Notes: generated by a model not told the origin, from the letters alone. A DNA stretch of 41,072 bases from Helicobacteraceae bacterium (GCA_031275395.1 JAISOU010000012.1:1-41072), one strand, 5' to 3'; shown: positions 9,312 to 17,489, numbered from the stretch's first letter. A program made the numbers and translations.

Positions 9312-10479
9312 TTATAACGCGTCTACCCCTTCTGGGACTTCGTTTTCTTTCGCTTGGATTTGGCTTTTGGACATTTGAGTTATTACCAGCTCCTCGCCCG
9401 CGTTAAGTCCGCTTTTTACCTCGACGTATAGATGGTCGTATAGTCCGGTTATTATCTCTTTTTCCTGCGTCTTTTTATCCGCGATTGTTTTAACCCATTT
9501 GCGTCCGTTTTTTTCGCTAACTGCCGTTATCGGAACGATTAAAACGTTCTCCGCGCTCTGTATATCTATTTCGTTTTGAGTCGTCATACCTATACGAAAC
9601 TTTCCGTCCGCGTTTTCATACTCTACCCTAGCGTAATAGTATATCGCTTGCTTTTCGCCTACGACGCCGCTATATTGATCGTTTGTCAATATCGTCAAAC
9701 TCGGATCGATAGATTTTAACGGCGCTTCATAAACCGCGTCTTCGGAGAGAACGGAAAACTTTACCTTTTGTCCCTCTTTAATTTTTAAAATATCGCCTTC
9801 GGATATTTCAATTAGTATCTCTATTTTGCTTAAATCCGCAATCTGCGCAATCGTAGGCGCGTTTTGCAAGGCGTTTAGCGTTTGACCTACCTTTACCGGC
9901 AAAGATACGATCGTTCCGTCAAGCGGCGCGGTTATCGTGGTATAGGTTAGGTTTTTCTTGGCGCTTTCAAGCGATATTTCGGTCTGTTTTACCAGCGAAG
10001 CGCCCTCGGCGACTTTTGCTTTTGCCGATTCGTATTCGTTTTCCGTAACCTCAACCTCTTGCTCGGATATCGCCCTATTTTTTAAAAGCGTTTTTGATCG
10101 CTCGTATTTGGAGCTTGCTATTTTCAACGCGACTTCGGCGGATTTTAACTGCGCTTTATAACTATCTAACCTTAGCGGCGCTAACGGCGACTTCGTTTTG
10201 CTGCGTTTCGGAATCGATCTGCGCTATTAGATCGCCCTTTTTTACGACGTCGCCTATCTTGACGTTGATTACCTCTATCTGCCCTGAAACCTGCGCGCCT
10301 ACATTAACCAATTTTATCGCGCCGATCTCTCCCGCGGCATTTACCGTTTTTCTAATCGAGCCGATTTTAGCTTTATCGGTTATGTACCTTATTTCGTCCG
10401 AATTATAAAAAAACGCAAAACAGAGGCTTGCGCTTGCCGCGATTAAGAAAATAACCGCCCATTTTTTACCGATTTTCAT
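9312..10479 (-). pseudogene. macA: MacA-type periplasmic adaptor, interrupted by a +1 frameshift
   Basis: Two reading frames together give one adaptor of about 390 residues. The first (10479-10162) has an N-terminal signal anchor and the first half of the lipoyl/hairpin region, ending SAAKVR at a TAG. The second frame opens upstream of that stop and continues DSYKAQLKSAEVALKIA through the coiled-coil hairpin, lipoyl half, beta-barrel and membrane-proximal domains to 9312. The switch needs one base skipped near 10165-10172 (AAGGTTAGAT). The codons on both sides are otherwise intact and the second part has no start with a good ribosome site. It is therefore a recent mutation, a sequencing error or, less likely, programmed shifting. 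An AAGGA precedes the ATG at 10479. Confidence 0.85.
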
Positions 10480-10502
10480 CTGTTTTCCTTATCGATCATC
10501 TT

Positions 10503-10931
10503 TTAGAGATGTTTTTCTAAAATCCTATTAACGACGCCCATCGCGTCGCATACCTCTTGAAGCTCGCCGGCGCTAAGAGGCTCAAAGAGTTTCATAATGC
10601 GAACTCTTAACTGTTCCATCATCTCGTTTCTTACCTCTTCCCCCCCTTGGCTTACTGAATAGAACGTGTTTCTTCGATCGCTTTGGTCGATCTCTCGGAC
10701 TATCAACCCCTTCTTTTCCATCTGCGAAAAAAGAACGCACAGCGAGGAGGAGGACATTTCCAAGTCAGCGGCAATATCTTTTAGCCTCATTTTGCCTTTT
10801 TCGCTAAGTCTTTCAAGGATTGAAAATATCCGACGCGGGTGTTGTCCAAACGAAAGGTTCATTTTTTCCGCAAGTTTGTGCATAACGTTGCGGTTTCTTT
10901 CAAACAGCTCCGTGACCTTTCTCTTGTTCAT
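10503..10931 (-). CDS. MarR-family regulator of the macAB operon
   Basis: A 142-residue protein with the MarR winged-helix fold: dimer helix at the N-terminus, MRLKDIAADLEMSSSSLCVLFSQMEKKGLI as the helix-turn-helix (about 52-80), the DRR wing motif (SDRRNTFY) and a C-terminal dimerisation helix. It lies first in the operon, 23 bases before macA, as local repressors of efflux pumps often do. AGGAG precedes the ATG. The promoter upstream has two short inverted repeats that suit autoregulation. The ligand is unknown, though an antibiotic or phenolic inducer is typical of the family. Confidence 0.85.
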   Translation of the reverse strand: MNKRKVTELFERNRNVMHKLAEKMNLSFGQHPRRIFSILERLSEKGKMRLKDIAADLEMSSSSLCVLFSQMEKKGLIVREIDQSDRRNTFYSVSQGGEEVRNEMMEQLRVRIMKLFEPLSAGELQEVCDAMGVVNRILEKHL

Positions 10932-10955
10932 AACGCTCTCCTACTGGATTATTTT

Positions 10956-10973
10956 GCAAAAAATGATTTTTGC
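10956..10973. promoter_or_regulatory. Inverted repeat in the marR leader
   Basis: GCAAAAA-ATGA-TTTTTGC lies between the -10 box and the marR start, where a bound repressor would block early elongation. Binding by the adjacent MarR protein is inferred. Confidence 0.4.
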
Positions 10974-10980
10974 GATAAAT

Positions 10981-11009
10981 AGTTTAGCGCTAAAATAATT
11001 ATTTGTCAA
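10981..11009 (-). promoter_or_regulatory. Promoter of the marR-macAB operon
   Basis: On the minus strand TTGACA (11009-11004) is followed by a 17-base spacer and TAAACT (10986-10981). The 12-bp perfect palindrome TTTAGCGCTAAA at 10983-10994 overlaps the -10 box and is a good candidate MarR operator. Confidence 0.7.
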
Positions 11010-11165
11010 TAATTTTTTAGAAAAAAAATGAATTATCTTGATTTTACGGCGCAAAGCCGCTTCAGACCGGCGTTTTTGCGCCCCGCTCCGCCATAGAGCG
11101 CCGAAAATCGCGGCGATTTTGGCGATAGGCGCTACGATAGCGGCGAGAAAATCTAAAAGAGCGTT

Positions 11166-12110
11166 ATGAAAGAAGTCCGTTTTATCGATCTTTTCTGCGG
11201 TATGGGCGGCTTTCGCCAAGCGATGATCGAGGTTTGCCAACAATACGCGATCGCGCCGCAATGCGTGTTTTCCTGCGATATTGATAGATTTTGCCAAGAT
11301 AGTTACGAGGCAAACTTTGGCGAACGCCCTTACGGGGATATTACAAAAATAGACGAAAACGCCATTGCCGATCACGATATTCTATTCGCGGGTTTTCCCT
11401 GTCAGCCCTTTAGTATTATCGGGCAAAAAAAAGGCTTCGAGGATACGAGAGGAACGCTGTTTTTTGATATTGCGCGGATATTAAAACATAAAGCTCCAAA
11501 AGCGCTAATACTAGAAAACGTTAAACAGCTTGTAACTCATAACGGCGGTAAAACTTTACAGGTCGTTTTAGCGACGTTAAAAGAGTTGGATTATTACGCC
11601 CAATACGCCGTTTTGAACGCTTTAGATTACGGCTTGCCGCAAAAAAGAGAACGCGTTATTATCGTTGGATTCAAAGAGCGAAACGATTTTTCTTTTCCGC
11701 CGCAGATCGAAAGCTATAAACCGCTTTGCGAGATTCTTGAAAAAAAGGTCGATCAAAAATATTACGCTTCGCAATATATTACAAATAAACGCAAAGTAAA
11801 ACATCAGTCCAATTATCCTCTATCGATATGGCACGAAAATAAATCGGGCAATATCAGCTCCTATCCCTATTCGTGCGCGCTTCGATCGGGCGCGTCGCAT
11901 AACTATTTGCTTGTCAATGGCGAAAGACGATTAACGCCGCGAGAGATGTTCAGGCTGCAAGGATTTCCCGATAGTTATAAGATTGTCGTCAATGATCATC
12001 AAGCCAAGAGGCAAGCGGGAAACGCGGCGCCGATCAATATCGTTAAAGCCGCGATCGTTAGCGTTTTGCCCTATATTATTAAAGGTTCTAACGATGAGCG
12101 ACGTTTTTGA
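11166..12110 (+). CDS. dcm: DNA (cytosine-5-)-methyltransferase
   Basis: A 314-residue protein with the C5-methylase motif order: motif I FIDLFCGMGGFR (SAM binding), motif IV GFPCQPFS with catalytic Cys79, motif VI ENV, motif VIII QKRERVIIVG, a variable target-recognition region (about 180-250), then LTPREMFRLQGFP and motif X QAGNAAPINIV. It transfers a methyl group from SAM to C5 of cytosine in a specific sequence that cannot be read from the protein. It is at the short end for the family. The next gene is a Vsr endonuclease, overlapping by 17 bases, and no restriction enzyme is adjacent. It may be a solitary methylase or the rest of a type II system. Confidence 0.93.
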   Translation: MKEVRFIDLFCGMGGFRQAMIEVCQQYAIAPQCVFSCDIDRFCQDSYEANFGERPYGDITKIDENAIADHDILFAGFPCQPFSIIGQKKGFEDTRGTLFFDIARILKHKAPKALILENVKQLVTHNGGKTLQVVLATLKELDYYAQYAVLNALDYGLPQKRERVIIVGFKERNDFSFPPQIESYKPLCEILEKKVDQKYYASQYITNKRKVKHQSNYPLSIWHENKSGNISSYPYSCALRSGASHNYLLVNGERRLTPREMFRLQGFPDSYKIVVNDHQAKRQAGNAAPINIVKAAIVSVLPYIIKGSNDERRF

Positions 12111-12498
12111 TAAAAGGCTTCGTAGTTTTGTAATGCGGCAGGTAAAAAGCGCTAAAAATCGATCGACCGAATTAAAATTGATCGAGTTTTTTAAGGCGAA
12201 TAAAATCATAGGTTGGCGCAGAAGTTTTAAGCTCTTTGGCAAACCGGATTTTGCCTTTCCAAAGATAAAACTTGCCGTATTTGTGGACGGTTGTTTTTGG
12301 CACGGACATAACTGCCGCAACGTTACGCCAAAAGATAACGCGGAGTATTGGAACGCTAAAAGGGCTAGAAATATCAAACGCGATCGACTTGTTACGGAGT
12401 TTTTGCAAAAAAAAGGTTGGCGGGTTTTACGCATTTGGGAGTGCGAATTAAATCGTAAAAATATCGCCTCGCTCGATCCTTTAAGTTTTGCAAAATAA
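12094..12498 (+). CDS. vsr: Very short patch repair endonuclease
   Basis: A 134-residue Vsr protein. It nicks 5' of the T in T:G mismatches left when 5-methylcytosine deaminates. GKPDFAF carries the catalytic Asp, VDGCFWHGHNC the zinc/active-site residues, and WRVLRIWECEL the conserved C-terminal strand. An Asp stands where E. coli Vsr has a His before GCFW; this variant is common. I chose the ATG at 12094 because the homology begins there (MSDVFDKRLRS) and AAAGG lies eight bases upstream. The frame is open further upstream, but that part only overlaps the methylase. Coupling to the methylase fits its role of limiting methylation-induced mutation. Confidence 0.93.
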   Translation: MSDVFDKRLRSFVMRQVKSAKNRSTELKLIEFFKANKIIGWRRSFKLFGKPDFAFPKIKLAVFVDGCFWHGHNCRNVTPKDNAEYWNAKRARNIKRDRLVTEFLQKKGWRVLRIWECELNRKNIASLDPLSFAK

Positions 12499-12556
12499 AC
12501 AAACAATCGACGATTTCTAAACCAACCTTATTTGCTAAAACCTACGATCTCTTTCA

Positions 12557-12616
12557 TTCCCGCGTTTCTCCGCAATGGACGCTTCGCGGGCATAACGAGA
12601 AAGGGCTGGAATGATA
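12557..12616. repeat. Intergenic repeat related to the one at 19717-19772
   Basis: The segment has ATTCCCGC, then TTTCTCC-CAATGGACGCTTC with one differing base, then a GCGGG-ATAAC segment. The same order appears at about 19718-19772, where an extra 15-20 bases are inserted between the last two parts. Both lie between genes, so this is a dispersed non-coding element, probably a remnant. Confidence 0.55.
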
Positions 12617-12658
12617 AAAAACGCCGCTTGCGCTAAATCGGGCGAAGCGGCATATCGA

Positions 12659-13342
12659 TCATAGTTTTGCGACTATATCCAAGACAAAATCGGCGCTAAT
12701 TCTCGCGCTGGATTCCAAAAACGCGTCAAAGTTAAAGCCCGCGTCCATATCCGCCGCGTCGCTAATCGAACGCAAAACAAAGATCGGAACGCCGAAACTA
12801 GCGCATACGCACGCCACAGCCGCGCCTTCCATTTCAACCGCGTCGGCTTTATAGCGTTCGGCGATTTGCGTTTTTTTCGCGCCGTCCGCGATAAACTGAT
12901 CGCCCGTAGCGATTATCCCTTTTCCCAATTTTATGCCGCGTTCAAACGCAATGCTCTCGGCGACTTTATTCAGATTAGGATCGGTGGCGAAAAAATCGCC
13001 CGTTTCGGGGATAAAACCTAGCGGGTGTCCAAACGCGGTAATATCTACGTCGTGCTGAACAAGGCGCGTCGCGTAGATCAGATCGCCAATATGCAAAGAG
13101 TTATTGATCGCCCCCGCCACGCCGCTAAAAAGGATCGTTTTCACTCCGAAACGCTCGATTAAGATCGTAGCCGTAATCGCCGCATTGACCTTCCCAATAC
13201 GACTGTAGGCCGCAAAAACCGCCTTTTCGCCATATACCCCTTCGTAGTATTTGTTGTCGCCTACAAGGTAGGTTTTTACGCCGCTTAATTTGCCCAAGAT
13301 CGGATCGATCTCCTCTCTCATAGCTCCGATGATTCCTATCAT
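12659..13342 (-). CDS. mtnN: 5'-methylthioadenosine/S-adenosylhomocysteine (aminodeoxyfutalosine) nucleosidase, copy 1
   Basis: A 227-residue enzyme that removes adenine from MTA, SAH and, in Campylobacterota, 6-amino-6-deoxyfutalosine in the menaquinone pathway. The catalytic set is complete: Glu11 (GAMREE), Glu172 (VEMEG) and Asp195 (SISDAAD), and the GAM loop that lines the adenine pocket is kept. Its start overlaps the end of fabD by four bases (ATGA). The order fabD-pfs matches Campylobacter jejuni, so this is probably the ancestral copy in function. A second copy lies at 15992-16675 on the opposite strand, and a hand count gives about 73% identity. Confidence 0.93.
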   Translation of the reverse strand: MIGIIGAMREEIDPILGKLSGVKTYLVGDNKYYEGVYGEKAVFAAYSRIGKVNAAITATILIERFGVKTILFSGVAGAINNSLHIGDLIYATRLVQHDVDITAFGHPLGFIPETGDFFATDPNLNKVAESIAFERGIKLGKGIIATGDQFIADGAKKTQIAERYKADAVEMEGAAVACVCASFGVPIFVLRSISDAADMDAGFNFDAFLESSARISADFVLDIVAKL

Positions 13343-14280
13343 TGTTCGTCCTTACTTAAGATTTCTATCGCGCTTTCGAGATCGTCGGCATTCGATACGC
13401 CGATACTCTCTTTTGCGGTAATTTTTTTGTTTAAGCCTTTCAAAACGTTTCCGTGCCCAAACTCTATAAACAGATCGGTTTCGTTTTCGATCGCCGAAAT
13501 GCTCTGTTTGTAAAGAACGGGCTTGACAAGCTGATCGCCCAAAGCCTCGATCGCCTCGCTTTTGGTCTGATAGCGTTTTAGCGTCGCGTTGGATACGATC
13601 GGCGCGATAAAGCGATCGTTTAGCTTTTGGCTTAAAAGATTCTTTAACGGTTCGCGCGCCGGCTCTAAAAGCGGACAGTGGCTGGCGACGGACATATCCA
13701 GAAGAAGCGCGCGTTTTGCGCCGATAGCTTTAGCGCGATCGACTAGGCTCTCCAAATCCGCCTTGATTCCAGCCAAAACGATCTGCCCGTCGCAGTTGTA
13801 GTTTGCCGCCCAAACGCGCTTGCCCTCTTTTTGCGCCGTTAAACAAAGCTCTTGCGCCGCTTCGTCGCTTAAACCAAGCGTAACCATCATACCAGCCCCC
13901 GCGCCCTCGCAGGCTTTTTGCATGAACTCTCCGCGCTTTGCGGCGATCGCTACCGCGTCGCCAAGCGTCAAACCGCCCATCGCGCTAATCGCGCTTAATT
14001 CGCCCAGCGAATGCCCGAGCGCGTAAAGCGGCTTGATCGACAACTCGTTTTCAAAGAGCTTGTAGGCGATTAACGAAACGAACAAAATCGCCGGCTGCGT
14101 ATATTCTGTGCGCCCCAAGCGATCGTTTTCGACGAAAAGAATCTCGCTTAGATCGTAGCCAAGCGCGTCGTTTGCCTCGCTTAGCGCCTCTTTGGCGAAG
14201 TCGTAGCGATCGACGAAACTTTTGCCCATACCGACCGCCTGAGATCCCTGACCGGAAAAAATACAAGTTATTTTTTTCAT
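13339..14280 (-). CDS. fabD: Malonyl-CoA:ACP transacylase
   Basis: A 313-residue enzyme that loads malonyl groups onto acyl carrier protein at the start of fatty acid synthesis. The N-terminal IFSGQGSQAVGMGK motif, the nucleophile elbow GHSLGE (Ser near 91) and the later SVASHCPLL and FGHGNVL segments are all in place, and the length is normal. The ATG has AAGGA eight bases upstream. On the minus strand a TAAAAT at 14306-14301 could be its -10 box. It heads an operon with the nucleosidase, overlapping by four bases. Confidence 0.94.
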   Translation of the reverse strand: MKKITCIFSGQGSQAVGMGKSFVDRYDFAKEALSEANDALGYDLSEILFVENDRLGRTEYTQPAILFVSLIAYKLFENELSIKPLYALGHSLGELSAISAMGGLTLGDAVAIAAKRGEFMQKACEGAGAGMMVTLGLSDEAAQELCLTAQKEGKRVWAANYNCDGQIVLAGIKADLESLVDRAKAIGAKRALLLDMSVASHCPLLEPAREPLKNLLSQKLNDRFIAPIVSNATLKRYQTKSEAIEALGDQLVKPVLYKQSISAIENETDLFIEFGHGNVLKGLNKKITAKESIGVSNADDLESAIEILSKDEQ

Positions 14281-14338
14281 TCCCCATTCCTTTTTTTGCG
14301 ATTTTAACCTTTACGCGCTTCAAGGGCAATGGCGTAAA

Positions 14339-14977
14339 ATGCGACCTATGACCGCCGAAACATTTTTGTCGCAACTAAACGCTATGTCGTCCGATAAGCG
14401 CGCCGCCTTTTCGCAAACGGCACTGAAACTAAGCAAGCTATCCGCCGCGCAGGTCGTAAGGAGTATGCTAGACGATCGGGATTTTGGCGTTCGGATCGCG
14501 GCGATCAAGGCGATTCGCCATTTTCAATTCGACATTTACGAAAAATCGCTGATCCGCCTTCTGCTCGACGAGCAAAACGAGGTAAGGGTCGCCGCTTTGA
14601 AATCGCTTTGCAGTTTTGGCAAGAGCGAGCATTTCAAACTCGCCCGCGCCTTTTACGACGAAAACGCGGAGCTGCGCGGGCTGATTATCGATTCGTTCGT
14701 TAATTTCAGCGATCAGTACGACGCGCACAATTTCATCTTTTATCTGCTCGACAGCGCGAACGAGAAGATACGTCAATGCGCTATCAACTGGTTTGAAAAG
14801 GCGTTTGGGCGCGATATTTTTCTTCCGTGGATCGCGCAAATCTACGAAGATTCCCCTTGGTCGTTACGACTCTACTTTGAAGAGCTTTTCGCGCACCGCC
14901 TGAAACTGCTGTTTTCGCACCCGCGTTTTGGATACCGATTTAAGCTCGTTTGGTTAAATAAAAGGATCGCCGTATGA
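14339..14977 (+). CDS. HEAT-repeat protein of unknown function
   Basis: A 212-residue, nearly all-helical protein. Residues about 40-150 hold at least three HEAT-like repeats (DDRDFGVRIAAIKAIRHF, DEQNEVRVAALKSLCSFG, DENAELRGLIIDSFVNFS), which form a curved scaffold for protein binding. No signal peptide or catalytic motif is seen. Two starts are possible, 14339 or 14348. Neither has a clear ribosome site, and a TAAAAT overlaps the first. It overlaps the next gene, a P-loop ATPase, by four bases, so the two products may act together. The role is unknown. Confidence 0.75.
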   Translation: MRPMTAETFLSQLNAMSSDKRAAFSQTALKLSKLSAAQVVRSMLDDRDFGVRIAAIKAIRHFQFDIYEKSLIRLLLDEQNEVRVAALKSLCSFGKSEHFKLARAFYDENAELRGLIIDSFVNFSDQYDAHNFIFYLLDSANEKIRQCAINWFEKAFGRDIFLPWIAQIYEDSPWSLRLYFEELFAHRLKLLFSHPRFGYRFKLVWLNKRIAV

Positions 14978-15840
14978 ACCGCGCCGAAGCTTACGAGCTA
15001 CTTAAAGGATTTTTGAAAGCGGGCGTGGATTGCGCGATTATCGGCGAGGCGCAAAGCGGCAAAACCGCGCTCGCCAGATCGCTTGCGCCAGCCGCGCCGA
15101 TCTTACGCGCAAGCGAGGTTTCAAACGAACATCTAAGCGCGATTAGATCGCTTCTGATCGGCACGGATATTGCGATTATAGAAAACGCCGCGAAGGAAAA
15201 CGCGCTATTTTTAGAGGAGCTTTTATCGGTTAGGGCGATCTTAGGAACGCCGTTTGAATGTCGTTTTATCATTACGGCGCGGCAAAATCTGGCTATCGAC
15301 GCGATCGCTACGATTAGCCTCGAGGCGATCGCGCCACAGGAGTGGTTGAAATGGGCTAGATCGGCGCATATTCACCCCGCGCTGATCTCGCTTGCCGCGG
15401 ACGATCCCGCGTTTTTAAGCCGCCATCATTTTCGCTCGATCGAAGCTCTGTCGCGCGTTCTTAGCGCTAGACCTTCTATAAAAACGCTGGAAGCTACGAT
15501 CGGCTCTATACTCGGCGACGATTTGGGGGCAAGATCGACGCTAGCGGAGTTTATCGCCGCGCCGATCGAATCGCTCGAACATATCCGCGCCTCGACCGAC
15601 GAAAACGCCAAAGCCTATGAAACCGCGTTTATCGAACGGCTAAAAACCAAGCCTAAACCGGAGGATTGCCAGCACTTTGCGCGACACGTCGCCTCTTTAG
15701 CGCAAAGCGAGCCAAAAGAGGCTTTGGAGCTACTTAAAGAGCTTCTTAAAAGCCAAAAAGCCGCCGAAGCTCTCGAAACGACGTTAAAAGAGCCAAGCGT
15801 TCAAAAGATGATCGATAAAACGATTCAAGAGCTTTCTTAA
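14974..15840 (+). CDS. P-loop ATPase of unknown role
   Basis: A 288-residue protein with a Walker A motif, GEAQSGKT (about 23-30), and a hydrophobic strand ending in acidic residues, TDIAIIENA (about 68-76), in the Walker B position. The middle resembles the lid region of AAA-type ATPases. The C-terminal third is helical and charged. It overlaps the HEAT-repeat gene by four bases (ATGA), and nothing follows it closely. A loader or chaperone ATPase using the HEAT protein as adaptor would fit, but that is inference and I do not recognise the family. Confidence 0.7.
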   Translation: MNRAEAYELLKGFLKAGVDCAIIGEAQSGKTALARSLAPAAPILRASEVSNEHLSAIRSLLIGTDIAIIENAAKENALFLEELLSVRAILGTPFECRFIITARQNLAIDAIATISLEAIAPQEWLKWARSAHIHPALISLAADDPAFLSRHHFRSIEALSRVLSARPSIKTLEATIGSILGDDLGARSTLAEFIAAPIESLEHIRASTDENAKAYETAFIERLKTKPKPEDCQHFARHVASLAQSEPKEALELLKELLKSQKAAEALETTLKEPSVQKMIDKTIQELS

Positions 15841-15953
15841 ACGCTTTTTATTTGCGCGCGATCGCAACGCGCTAAAACGCCGCCGTAAGCGCTAAAACTC
15901 TTCGCATATTAAACTCATTTTTATAACGAATAGGCGACAAAGCGTTCGCTAAA

Positions 15954-15959
15954 TATAAT
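15954..15959 (+). promoter_or_regulatory. Probable -10 box for nucleosidase copy 2
   Basis: A perfect TATAAT lies 32 bases before the ATG. The matching -35 position (TAGGCG) is poor, as is usual in Campylobacterota, where the -35 box is weakly conserved. Confidence 0.5.
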
Positions 15960-15991
15960 CCGAATAGCGATCAGAGCGAAAAGGCAAAACG

Positions 15992-16675
15992 ATGATTGGA
16001 ATTATTGTATCCAGAAATGAGGAGATCAGCCCGTTTTTGGACAAAATGCGTAGCGTCAAAACCCATTTTATTGGTAGCAATCAGTATCACGAAGGGCTAT
16101 TCGGCGATAAAAAGATCGTCGTCGTTCATAGTCGTTTCGGAAAGGTAAACGCGGCGATCAGAGCGACGATTTTAATCGAGCGTTTCGGCGCGAAAACGAT
16201 CCTTTTTAACGGCGTCGCCGGCGCGCTCAATAAATCGCTTCATATAGGCGATCTCGTCTGCGCGACCAGCCTTATTCAGCACGACGTAGATATAGAGGCG
16301 CTTGGTTATGCGGTGGGTTTTATCCCCGAAACGGGCGATTTTTTCGCGACCGATCCTTTTTTGAATGGTTTAGCCGAAAGCGTGGCGATCGAACGCGGCT
16401 TAAAATTAAAAAAAGGGATAGTCGCTACGGGCGATCAGTTTATCGCGGACGACGCGAAAAAAGCGCAAATCGCCGAACGCTATAAAGCCGTCGCGGTCGA
16501 AATGGAAGGCGCGGCGGCGGCGTGCGTTTGCTCCGCGTTTGGCGTTCCGATTTTCGTTTTGCGGACGATCAGCGACGCGGCGGATATGGACGCTGGCTTT
16601 AACTTTGACGCGTTTTTGGAATCCAGCGTCGTGATCAGTACGGGTTTTACGTTAGATATGGTCGCAAAACTATGA
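15992..16675 (+). CDS. Nucleosidase paralogue, copy 2, with altered pocket loop
   Basis: A 227-residue paralogue of the nucleosidase at 12659-13342 with no gaps between them. A hand count gives 24/50 identical in residues 1-50 but 131/160 in 51-210. Glu11, Glu172 and Asp195 are all kept, so it should be active. The GAM segment before Glu11, which contacts adenine in the family, is VSR here. This suggests a change of substrate preference or efficiency, for instance division of MTA/SAH and aminodeoxyfutalosine duties between copies. It overlaps the following ttcA-like gene by four bases; C. jejuni has pfs followed by that gene. Confidence 0.88.
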   Translation: MIGIIVSRNEEISPFLDKMRSVKTHFIGSNQYHEGLFGDKKIVVVHSRFGKVNAAIRATILIERFGAKTILFNGVAGALNKSLHIGDLVCATSLIQHDVDIEALGYAVGFIPETGDFFATDPFLNGLAESVAIERGLKLKKGIVATGDQFIADDAKKAQIAERYKAVAVEMEGAAAACVCSAFGVPIFVLRTISDAADMDAGFNFDAFLESSVVISTGFTLDMVAKL

Positions 16676-17436
16676 ATCGGAACATAGCCAGAATGCCGAA
16701 ACGGGTTGTTAGAACTTTTGCGCAGACGATTGCGGAATACAAACTAATAGAGGAGGGCGATCGCGTTTTACTCGGTTTAAGCGGCGGCAAAGATTCCTTG
16801 ACGCTCGCTCATCTGCTTTTGCGATTACAAAAACGCGCTCCGTTTAAGTTTGAGTTTTTGGCGGTTACGATCGACTACGGAATGGGCGAGGATTTATCGC
16901 AAACTCTCGCGCACTGCGAACAATTTGGTATTCCATACCATATAGAGAAAACCGGTATTTTCAAAACGGCAAAGGATCATATTCGCGAAGGCAGCTCTTT
17001 TTGCAGTTATTTTTCGCGTATGCGCCGCGGCGCGTTATACGGCTTTTGCGAGCGGCTAAACTATAAAACTTTAGCGCTCGCCCACCATTTAGACGACGCG
17101 GCGGAGAGCTTTTTTATGAGCTTATTTTACGGCGGCAAACTGAGATCAATGCCGCCCGTTTATCGCGCTTCGGAACATAATGTGAAAGTTATTCGTCCGC
17201 TTATCAAAGTTCGGGAGGCGCAGCTTGCCGAGTGCGCTAAAGAAAACGGTTTTCCGATCGTAGGCGACGAAAACTGCCCCGCGTTCGCTATGAACGTAAA
17301 AATGCCGCGCGTTAGATACGAAACTAAAACGTGGCTAAAAGAGCTTGAAGGCAAGCGCTCGGGACTTTTTGATCAGCTTCGGCGCGCTTTTGAAACTCTT
17401 GACGTTAAATCTTTTGCCGATTTACGTTATATCTAG
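16672..17436 (+). CDS. TtcA-like tRNA thiolation PP-loop ATPase
   Basis: A 254-residue member of the TtcA group. TtcA proteins adenylate and thiolate tRNA cytidine-32 using an Fe-S cluster. The PP-loop SGGKDS (about 40-45), the FCSYFSRMRRG region, AHHLDDAAESFFM and YGGKLRSMPP all match. In E. coli TtcA the cluster is held by CxxC plus a later Cys. Here the first Cys and a later one (DENCPAF) remain, but the second Cys of CxxC is Phe. The cluster ligation or target may therefore differ, and I leave the symbol blank. It is coupled to nucleosidase copy 2. Confidence 0.85.
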   Translation: MNRNIARMPKRVVRTFAQTIAEYKLIEEGDRVLLGLSGGKDSLTLAHLLLRLQKRAPFKFEFLAVTIDYGMGEDLSQTLAHCEQFGIPYHIEKTGIFKTAKDHIREGSSFCSYFSRMRRGALYGFCERLNYKTLALAHHLDDAAESFFMSLFYGGKLRSMPPVYRASEHNVKVIRPLIKVREAQLAECAKENGFPIVGDENCPAFAMNVKMPRVRYETKTWLKELEGKRSGLFDQLRRAFETLDVKSFADLRYI

Positions 17437-17453
17437 CGCTTTTTGCGCTTTTT
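17435..17453 (+). terminator. Short hairpin with T run after the ttcA-like gene
   Basis: AGCGC-TTTTT-GCGCT is followed by TTTT and overlaps the stop codon. The stem is only five base pairs, so it is a weak terminator candidate. A TATATT at 17458-17463 just after it may be the -10 box of the lipoprotein operon. Confidence 0.4.
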
Positions 17454-17489
17454 ATTGTATATTTGCTAACTTGAATAAAGGAAAAAACG

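Noticed and set aside
10941-11375. Minus-strand frame across the start of the cytosine methylase
   Set aside because: It overlaps the marR promoter and methylase motif I, has no ribosome site and gives a composition unlike a protein.
11983-12093. Upstream extension of vsr
   Set aside because: The residues overlap methylase motif IX-X coding and precede the Vsr homology; the ATG at 12094 has a ribosome site.
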